9,534 nucleotides of DNA from CAYVBN01 sp964538565 (GTDB lineage Bacteria > Pseudomonadota > Alphaproteobacteria > Rhizobiales > Xanthobacteraceae). A program made the position numbers and the translations under genes. The stretch's first letter is position 1, and each line of letters begins with the position of its first letter. Shown piece after piece: positions 1 through 5,301 of this stretch. The notes beneath the pieces were generated by a model. It was not told where the DNA came from. It made no database searches and was given only the letters and a program-made list of their open reading frames with translations. The stretch lies in NCBI GenBank assembly GCA_964538565.1, contig CAZIGW010000306.1, positions 1 through 9,534 of the forward strand, written 5' to 3'.

Positions 1-521
1 CCATGGAGCGCCGGCTCACCGCGTTGCGTTCCATGGTGCCGGGCGCCGCCAAGATCGCGCTCCTCGTCAACCCGAGGAGCTTCGTCGCGCAGATGGAGGA
101 CGCACACGGCAAGAGCGCCAACCTGCTCGTCCTCAAGGCCAGCACGGCGTCCGAGATCGACGCCGCCTTCGACAAGGCCGCCGCCGAAAAGGCCGGCGCC
201 GTTCTGGTCAGCGCCGACCCGTTCTTCACCAGCCAGCGCCACCGGCTCGTCGCCGCCGCGGCCCGCACCAGGCTCCCGGCGTCCTATCCGTGGCGCGAAT
301 ACACGGCCGCCGGCGGCCTGATGAGCGAGGGGCCGAGCCTTGAAGACGCCTACCGCGAGATCGGCGTCCTTGCGGGCAAGATCCTCAACGGAGCCAAGCC
401 TTCGGCGCTCCCGGTCAAGGTGGTCGGGGAGGCCGACTTCAAGCGCGCGCTCAACGACCGGACGGCACAGAGCCTGAACTTGCGGGCTCCGGCGAACCTG
501 ACCTTCCACGAGCGGCTGTGA
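1..521 (+). CDS. PF04392-type (TrpX-like) ABC substrate-binding protein, 3' part
   Basis: This is the C-terminal part (about 172 residues) of a periplasmic binding protein of the ABC_sub_bind family; the 5' end lies outside the window. The first visible Met is probably internal, because it falls just before the 'LRxxVPGAxKIALLxNP' segment that sits mid-protein in the complete paralogue at 4312-5301. The two share 'VSADP.FT.QR', 'YPWREY.xAGGLMS.GP' and the closing 'A.SL.L' region, so they are clear paralogues. Between the NP and LLV motifs this copy is about 6 residues shorter, as if part of a helix were missing, and its C-terminus diverges after 'LRAP'. The usual role is capturing a small ligand for an ABC importer, but no permease or ATPase is seen here. 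The stop is 12 bp before the MNIO gene, which suggests co-transcription. The ligand cannot be predicted. Confidence 0.88.
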   Translation, partial: MERRLTALRSMVPGAAKIALLVNPRSFVAQMEDAHGKSANLLVLKASTASEIDAAFDKAAAEKAGAVLVSADPFFTSQRHRLVAAAARTRLPASYPWREYTAAGGLMSEGPSLEDAYREIGVLAGKILNGAKPSALPVKVVGEADFKRALNDRTAQSLNLRAPANLTFHERL

Positions 522-524
522 GCC

Positions 525-529
525 GGAGG
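525..529 (+). promoter_or_regulatory. Shine-Dalgarno for the MNIO gene
   Basis: GGAGG lies 4 bases upstream of the GTG at 534, right after the preceding stop codon. It supports the GTG as the true start of the DUF692 gene; the next candidate starts would remove part of the conserved N-terminal strand. Confidence 0.65.
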
Positions 530-533
530 GACC

Positions 534-1430
534 GTGCCTTCCCAATCCTCGCCGCCGCCTCGCGTCGGTCTCGGGTATCGCGCGGCCATCGACCGGTGGA
601 CGCGCGACAACCTCGATCGCTTCGACGTGCTCGAGGTCACGGTCGACCACTGCATCCACGGTGACGGCGCGGCGCGCTCGGCGGTGTTCGATCTCGTCGG
701 ACGCATTCCGCTCAACGCGCACGGCGTCGGGCTGTCGATCGGCACCGACGAACCGCTCGACCTCGACTACCTCGACAAGGTGGCGGGTGTCGTCGAGCGG
801 CTACGCGCGCCCGCCTACAGCGAGCACCTCGCCTTCACACGGGTGCCCGGCCGCGAACTCGGCAACCTGCTGCCGCTGCCGCGCACCGAGGCCGTGGCGG
901 AATCCGTGATCGCCAAGGTGCGGGCGGTGCAGGCGCGCATCCCGGTGCCGTTCCTGCTCGAGAACATCTCGTACGTTTTCGAGTGGCCCGACTCGAAGCT
1001 GTCCGACGCCGAATTCCTCGACCTGATCTGCCGCGAGACCGGCGCGCGCCTCTTGCTCGACGTCGAGAACCTGTTTCTCAACGCGCGCAATCACGGCCTC
1101 GACCCCTACGGGTTCGTCGATGCGCTGCCACCCGGCCTCGTGCAGGAGGTGCACATGGCGGGCGGCATCACCATCGAGGATCCCGACCTCGACCGGCCGT
1201 TCCTCGCCGACTCCCACAGCGAACCCATTCCCGAGGAGGCGCTCGACCTGCTCGGGTCTGTGCTGTCGCGCCACCGGCCGGCGACGATCGTGCTCGAACG
1301 CGACGACCGCCTCGACGCGACCGGAGAGATCATCGACGACATCGCCCGCATCCGCGCCCGCGTGGCCGCCACTCGCCCCGGATCCTCCCATGTCCGAACC
1401 GTTGCTGGCGCAGCAAGCCCGGCTGCTTGA
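534..1430 (+). CDS. DUF692 / MNIO family multinuclear non-heme iron oxidase
   Basis: A 298-aa protein that matches the DUF692 (MNIO) TIM-barrel family along its whole length. Signature segments in order are NAHGVGLS (His63), YSEHLAF (His98), NLLPLP (111-116), LLENIS (Glu143), LLLDVEN (Asp176), NHGLDP (His187), EVHMAGG (Glu205, His207), ADSHSEP (Asp226, His228) and VLERDD (Glu255). These are the usual metal-ligand positions, so an active iron enzyme is expected. Characterised relatives (MbnB, TglH, the bufferin and ApyH enzymes) work with a partner protein to oxidise Cys or Asp residues of ribosomal peptides. The motif often written D-V-N-N reads D-V-E-N here, which may mark a distinct clade. 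The start is GTG at 534 with a good ribosome site. The gene overlaps the partner-like gene by 41 bp. Family assignment is firm; the substrate is unknown, and no precursor peptide gene is visible nearby. Confidence 0.92.
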   Translation: MPSQSSPPPRVGLGYRAAIDRWTRDNLDRFDVLEVTVDHCIHGDGAARSAVFDLVGRIPLNAHGVGLSIGTDEPLDLDYLDKVAGVVERLRAPAYSEHLAFTRVPGRELGNLLPLPRTEAVAESVIAKVRAVQARIPVPFLLENISYVFEWPDSKLSDAEFLDLICRETGARLLLDVENLFLNARNHGLDPYGFVDALPPGLVQEVHMAGGITIEDPDLDRPFLADSHSEPIPEEALDLLGSVLSRHRPATIVLERDDRLDATGEIIDDIARIRARVAATRPGSSHVRTVAGAASPAA

Positions 1431-2118
1431 CTATCTGACGAGCGAGGCGGCGCTGTTCGGCAGCGACGCCCCGCCGCTCGATCCCGTTCTGCGGGGCATC
1501 GATGCGCGGTTGCTGCGTCTCGAAGCGCGGTTCTCGCACGAGAAGCGCATGGACAAGATCCGCGCGGTCTTTCCGCGCACGTTCGCGCTTCTGGGCGAGC
1601 GCCGCGTCGGGATCCTCCGCGACTTCGCCGCCACGGTCCCGCCGACCGACATCAGCCGCTACGCCAACGCCCGCCAGTTTCACGAATTCCTCACCGCCCT
1701 GTGGCGCACCCGCGTCGCGCAACCGCGCTATCTGCCCGATGTCGCCGCCTGCGAGTTCGCCGGCGCACAGGCCCGGTTCAATGCCGAGGCGGCGCGGCAG
1801 GCGGCAACAGACAACGACGGACGTTCACCGGGCATCCGCCGGCATCCCGCCGTCGTGCTGCTGCGGTGCCGACATGACGTGCGCGCCCTTTTCGAAGGCG
1901 GTCCCGTCGCCCCGGCGCCGAAACGACGCGACCTCTGTCTGGCTGTCGCCTGCGCCCACGAAGGCCACCCGGAGATCTGCGAATTGCGGCCGGCCGTCTT
2001 CGAACTGCTCGACGCTCTCGAGGCGTGGACCGATCCGGCCGTGCTCGGAGCGGGCTTCCTGGTCGAACAGATTCGCGACGACCTCGTTCGGCACGGCCTC
2101 CTCGAGGTGCGGCCGTGA
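1390..2118 (+). CDS. MNIO partner-like protein (DUF2063/MbnC-like, RRE-like C-terminus)
   Basis: A 242-aa soluble protein with no signal peptide or membrane segment. The N-terminal half (about 40-135) is helical and carries features like those of DUF2063/HvfC-type MNIO partners: 'FPRTFALLG' (61-69), 'F..FL..LW' (97-105) and 'YLPDVAACEFA' (114-124). The C-terminal part (152-242) starts with 'HPAVVLL', then 'DVRALF', and ends in helices with 'FELLDAL' and 'HGLLEV', like a winged-helix peptide-recognition (RRE) fold. Such partners present the precursor peptide to the MNIO enzyme. Position supports this: it begins inside the upstream MNIO gene with no other good start, and it overlaps the next gene by 4 bp. 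The Shine-Dalgarno is poor, so translation is probably coupled. The family is assigned by pattern and context only; sequence similarity to named partners is modest. Confidence 0.68.
   Translation: MSEPLLAQQARLLDYLTSEAALFGSDAPPLDPVLRGIDARLLRLEARFSHEKRMDKIRAVFPRTFALLGERRVGILRDFAATVPPTDISRYANARQFHEFLTALWRTRVAQPRYLPDVAACEFAGAQARFNAEAARQAATDNDGRSPGIRRHPAVVLLRCRHDVRALFEGGPVAPAPKRRDLCLAVACAHEGHPEICELRPAVFELLDALEAWTDPAVLGAGFLVEQIRDDLVRHGLLEVRP
2104..2109 (+). promoter_or_regulatory. Shine-Dalgarno for the glycosyltransferase fusion gene
   Basis: GAGGTG sits 5 bases before the GTG at 2115, inside the end of the partner-like gene. It supports the GTG of the GTGA overlap as the start. The frame is open further upstream, but the GT4 N-terminal strand begins exactly here (M-R-L-C-I-I-G). 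Confidence 0.55.
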
Positions 2119-4088
2119 GGCTCTGCATCATCGGCAAATACCCGCCGATCCAGGGCGGGGTCAGCATGCGCGCCTACTGGAGCGCGCACGCGCTCGCCGC
2201 CCGCGGGCACGAGGTGCACGTCGTGACCAACGCGCGTGAGGTCGAACCGCCGTTTCGCATGCACATGCGCGCCTGCGACTGGCAGCGCTGCGAAGGGACT
2301 TACCCGGACGGCGGCTCGGTGAGCGTGCACTGGACCGACCCGGTCGACCGCTCGCAGTCGCACATTCCGATGGCAAGCCCGTTCGTCTCCAAGCTGGCGA
2401 CGCTCGCCGCCCGCGTGCACGCGCGGCATCGGCTCGACGTGATCCTGTCCTTCTACATGGAGCCCTACGGGATCGCCGGGCACCTCGCCGCCGGCATGAC
2501 CGGCGCGCCGCACGTCGTGCGCATGGCCGGCAGCGATGCGGGACGGCTGTGGCATCATCCGCAGTTCGAGGCGCTTTACGATCATGTGTTGCGCTCGGCC
2601 GCGGCGGTGATCATCGGCGGCAGGGTCGCCGAGCGCGCGGTCGCCCGCGGCGTCGATCCCGACCGCATCGCCTTCGCGGGCGGCGTGAGGGTGCCGGAGG
2701 ATCTGTTTGCTCCGTGCGGACCCACGCTCGACCTCGCGGGGCTGCGCGCCGAAACGCAGACCGACCCGCATCTCGCGGCGCAGTGGTGGGGCGAACTTGC
2801 GCCCGGCCGGCCGTTCATCGGTGTCTACGGCAAGCTCGGCGTGCGCAAGGGCTCCTTTGCCCTGCTTGCCGCCCTGCGGCAGCTCGCCGACGCCGGGCTC
2901 GACGTCGGGCTCGTCGCGCTCGCGCATGGCACGCCCGAGGTGGAGGCCGCGTTCCGCGCCCGCGTGCACGAGCTCGGGCTCGCCGACCGGGTCCTGCAGA
3001 TTCCCTTTCTTCCGCACTGGCGCGTGCCGGAATTCCTGCGTGGCTGCCGGGCGGTGTGCTGTTTCGAGCAGGATTTTCCCATCGCCATTCACAGCCCGAT
3101 CATTCCGCGCGAGGTGCTGCTCTGCGGCACCTGCCTCGTGGCGTCGACCGAGCTCCTTCGCAAGCTGCCCGGCCACGCCCGACTGCCCGACGCCTACGGA
3201 TGCGTGGCGATCGCGGACGTCAACCGCGTCGACCTGGTCAGCGAAAGACTGGCGGCGATCGTGCGCAATTCCGAAGACGCGGCCGTTGTCGGAACGCGCG
3301 GGCGCGCGTTCGCCTCAGCCTTGCAGCGCGACGCGGATTTCCCGCAGGCGCTGGAACGGATCCTCGCGGCGGCGGCCGCGCGCCGAGACCCGCCCGGGAC
3401 CTTGCGCCGGGCGGCTGCCGGAACGGAGCCAAGCCACAACGAACGGTTTGCTCTGACCGGGCTCGCCGCGGCGGCGATCGAGCGCGAGCCGGGCGGGCGC
3501 CGGCGCGGGCCGCTCACACTCAAGCAGGCGCGCCGCGTCCAGGTGTCCCTCGATCGGCTCATCGCGTGCGGACGCGCCGACCTGCGCTCGTTCGCCGCCG
3601 CAGTCGCGATCGAGATTGCGATTGCGGCGGCCGAAGACGACGGCCCGACGGGCGAGCCGCCCGATCCGCTGTTCCGGATCTCCCGCCGCCGATGGGCGCT
3701 CGCGGGCGACGACCTCCGCGACATGGTTCCGTTGCGCGACCCGCGACTGCGCGTCCTCGCCTTCGACTTCGACGTCGCCGATTTCCTTGGTGTTCGCCGG
3801 GCGGAGGACCTGCCCGCCACGCCCAATCCACGCCGAAGCTACGTCGTCGCCTTCGCGCGGACAGGCGAAGGCGGCCGCGGTCCGCTCGTCGTCGACGCCG
3901 TGACGGCGCGCATCCTGCAGTTGAGCGACGGTACCCGCACCGTCGGGGAAATCCACGATCTCGTCGAAGGCGCTTCACGGGCCGTGACCCGCCACTTCGC
4001 CTGGATCGAAAATCTGTTCGTGGAGGGACTGATCTCGCTGTCCGACGCCCGGCTGAAGCGCACCGCCCGGCTGGCCCACACGGCCTGA
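2115..4088 (+). CDS. GT4-type glycosyltransferase fused to a C-terminal PqqD/RRE-like domain
   Basis: A 657-aa predicted cytoplasmic protein starting at GTG, whose first bases overlap the previous stop codon. Residues 1-220 form the N-terminal Rossmann half of a GT-B fold, with 'RLCIIGKYPPIQGGVS' at the start and 'HVVRMAGSD' near 135. Residues 234-425 form the nucleotide-sugar half, with 'GVYGKLGVRKG' and 'PREVLLCGTCLVAS' (Glu333). The second Glu of the GT4 E-x7-E motif is present; the first position is not Glu. A helical linker of about 425-540 follows. Residues 542-645 look like an RRE/PqqD domain: 'DPRLRVLAFDFDV', 'ILQLSDGTRTVGEIHDLVEG' and 'FVEGLISLS'. This tail resembles the C-terminal domain of the neighbouring partner-like protein. 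The inferred role is glycosylation of the peptide processed by the MNIO enzyme. A role in surface polysaccharide is an alternative, but it would not explain the RRE-like tail. Confidence 0.8.
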   Translation: MRLCIIGKYPPIQGGVSMRAYWSAHALAARGHEVHVVTNAREVEPPFRMHMRACDWQRCEGTYPDGGSVSVHWTDPVDRSQSHIPMASPFVSKLATLAARVHARHRLDVILSFYMEPYGIAGHLAAGMTGAPHVVRMAGSDAGRLWHHPQFEALYDHVLRSAAAVIIGGRVAERAVARGVDPDRIAFAGGVRVPEDLFAPCGPTLDLAGLRAETQTDPHLAAQWWGELAPGRPFIGVYGKLGVRKGSFALLAALRQLADAGLDVGLVALAHGTPEVEAAFRARVHELGLADRVLQIPFLPHWRVPEFLRGCRAVCCFEQDFPIAIHSPIIPREVLLCGTCLVASTELLRKLPGHARLPDAYGCVAIADVNRVDLVSERLAAIVRNSEDAAVVGTRGRAFASALQRDADFPQALERILAAAAARRDPPGTLRRAAAGTEPSHNERFALTGLAAAAIEREPGGRRRGPLTLKQARRVQVSLDRLIACGRADLRSFAAAVAIEIAIAAAEDDGPTGEPPDPLFRISRRRWALAGDDLRDMVPLRDPRLRVLAFDFDVADFLGVRRAEDLPATPNPRRSYVVAFARTGEGGRGPLVVDAVTARILQLSDGTRTVGEIHDLVEGASRAVTRHFAWIENLFVEGLISLSDARLKRTARLAHTA

Positions 4089-4098
4089 CTTCTGCCGC

Positions 4099-4158
4099 CG
4101 GTCCCGCGCAGTCGCCTCCCCGTCCAGGCCCCGGTCCGGAGCACATCTCTCGGGACCG
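4099..4158. repeat. 8-bp inverted repeat after the MNIO operon
   Basis: CGGTCCCG (4099-4106) and CGGGACCG (4151-4158) are perfect reverse complements separated by 44 bases, and the loop holds further GC-rich complementarity. It begins 10 bases after the stop of the glycosyltransferase gene, so it could act as a transcription-end or mRNA-stability structure. There is no T-tract, so a classic intrinsic terminator is not supported. Confidence 0.35.
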
Positions 4159-4213
4159 CAATCCCTCCCCGACGCCCCGATTCACCATACGCGAGTATAG
4201 CGCCCCGCCCCAG

Positions 4214-4229
4214 TGTGACCTGCGTCACA
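4214..4229. promoter_or_regulatory. Perfect CRP-type operator (TGTGA-N6-TCACA)
   Basis: The sequence TGTGACCTGCGTCACA has both half-sites of the cAMP-CRP consensus without a mismatch. It lies in the 223-base gap between the two operons. Its centre (4221.5) is about 41 bases upstream of the start site expected from a TATCAT -10 element, the position of a class II activator site. A CRP/FNR-superfamily protein with this specificity is the likely binder. The operon downstream ends in a nucleotidyl cyclase gene, so regulation by its own product is plausible. Confidence 0.7.
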
Positions 4230-4244
4230 GAGGCCGGTATCGGG

Positions 4245-4255
4245 TATGCTATCAT
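4245..4255 (+). promoter_or_regulatory. Probable -10 region of the signalling operon promoter
   Basis: The A+T-rich stretch TATGCTATCAT stands out in GC-rich surroundings and offers two -10 candidates, TATGCT (4245-4250) and TATCAT (4250-4255). No good -35 hexamer is seen at the normal distance. The CRP-type site occupies that place, as expected at an activator-dependent promoter. The remaining leader to the start at 4312 shows no obvious riboswitch or small ORF. Confidence 0.5.
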
Positions 4256-4311
4256 TTTCAGGCAACAGGGGGCGTCCTCGCGCCGGCAGGCCGATGGCAG
4301 GGTCAAGAAAA

Positions 4312-5301
4312 ATGAAGCGGCGTAAGTTCATAGCGCTTCTTGGCAGCGGCGCGCTCGCATGGCCGCTCGCGATCGCGGCGCGGGCGCAGACGCCCCCGGG
4401 GCCGGTCATCGGGTTTCTGCACAGCGTCGCGCCCGGCGGAACGTTCGACAAACTCGTGTCGTCATTCCGAGAGGGCCTCAGGGAGTCCGGCTACGTCGAA
4501 GGCCAGAACGTCACGATCCTCTATCGCTGGGCCGAAGGACACTACGACCGGCTGCCCGCGCTCGCGGCCGACCTCGTCGAGCACAAGGTGGCGCTCATCG
4601 CCGCGCTCGGGGGCGTGATCTCGGCGCAGGCCGCGAAAAAGGCGACCCAGACGACCCCGATCCTGTTCATCTCCGGATTCGATCCGGTCTACGAGGGATT
4701 CGTCACCAGCATCAATCGGCCGGGCGGCAATGCCACCGGGTTCAGCGTCTACACCACGGAGCTGATCAAGAAGCGCCTCGAGCTGCTGCGCAACCTGGTG
4801 CCGGGCAAGAAGATCGCGCTTCTGCTCAACCCCAAGGCGCCGGTCAGCCCGATCGAGGAGCGCGACACGCGCGAAGCCGCGCAGGAGCACGGCCTCGAAC
4901 TTCTGGTCGTCAAATCGACGGGCGCGGCCGAACTCGAAACCGGGATCGCAGGCGCCGCCCAGGATGGCGCAGGCGCCCTGTTGGTGAGCGCCGACCCGTC
5001 GTTCACCGGTCAGAGAAACCAGATCGTCGCGCTCGCGGCGCGCTACAAGCTGCCTGCGGCCTATCCGTGGCGGGAGTACGCCGTCGCCGGCGGCCTGATG
5101 AGCTACGGGCCGCGCATCTCCGAGGCCTACCAGTGGATCGGCCGCTATGCCGGCCGCATTCTCAAGGGCGAAAAGCCCGGCGAGCTTCCGGTTCAGTTCC
5201 CGCGCGAGTTCGACCTCATCCTCAATCTCAAGACCGCCAAGTCGCTCGGCCTGTCCGTGCCCTACCCCCTGATCGCCACTGCCAACGAGACGATCGAATG
5301 A
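4312..5301 (+). CDS. Exported PF04392-type substrate-binding protein coupled to a histidine kinase
   Basis: A 329-aa complete member of the ABC_sub_bind (TrpX-like, DUF534) family. It starts with a signal peptide, M-K-R-R-K-F then a hydrophobic core, with a likely cleavage after 'AARA' (residue 25). The Arg pair at 3-4 makes Tat export possible. ATG 4312 was chosen because it starts exactly at this signal peptide; in-frame ATGs at 4246 and 4294 would add a charged leader and lie at or near the promoter. The mature part has the family's 'GYVEGQNV', 'FISGFDPV', 'KIALLLNP', 'VSADPSFTGQR' and 'YPWREY' segments. No ABC permease or ATPase is nearby. Instead the stop overlaps the kinase start (ATGA), so it may act as a periplasmic ligand receptor that signals through the kinase, although an orphan importer role cannot be excluded. 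The ligand is unknown. Confidence 0.88.
   Translation: MKRRKFIALLGSGALAWPLAIAARAQTPPGPVIGFLHSVAPGGTFDKLVSSFREGLRESGYVEGQNVTILYRWAEGHYDRLPALAADLVEHKVALIAALGGVISAQAAKKATQTTPILFISGFDPVYEGFVTSINRPGGNATGFSVYTTELIKKRLELLRNLVPGKKIALLLNPKAPVSPIEERDTREAAQEHGLELLVVKSTGAAELETGIAGAAQDGAGALLVSADPSFTGQRNQIVALAARYKLPAAYPWREYAVAGGLMSYGPRISEAYQWIGRYAGRILKGEKPGELPVQFPREFDLILNLKTAKSLGLSVPYPLIATANETIE

Noticed and set aside
2025..2114. Upstream extension of the glycosyltransferase frame
   Set aside because: The added 30 residues are an Arg/Gly/Pro-rich shadow of the partner gene; the GT-B first strand begins at GTG 2115 behind a Shine-Dalgarno.
1728..3176. Long open frame on the minus strand (482 codons)
   Set aside because: It lies antisense to the partner-like and glycosyltransferase genes, has an Arg/His/Gly-rich composition with no recognisable domain, and is typical of shadow frames in GC-rich DNA.
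4246..4311. N-terminal extension of the second binding protein from ATG 4246
   Set aside because: That ATG lies inside the -10 candidate and would bury the signal peptide behind about 22 residues; ATG 4312 fits the family start.
4359..5297. Upstream extension of the kinase reading frame
   Set aside because: The frame is open but encodes an Arg/Gly-rich shadow of the binding protein; the real start is ATG 5298 in the ATGA overlap, followed by TM1.
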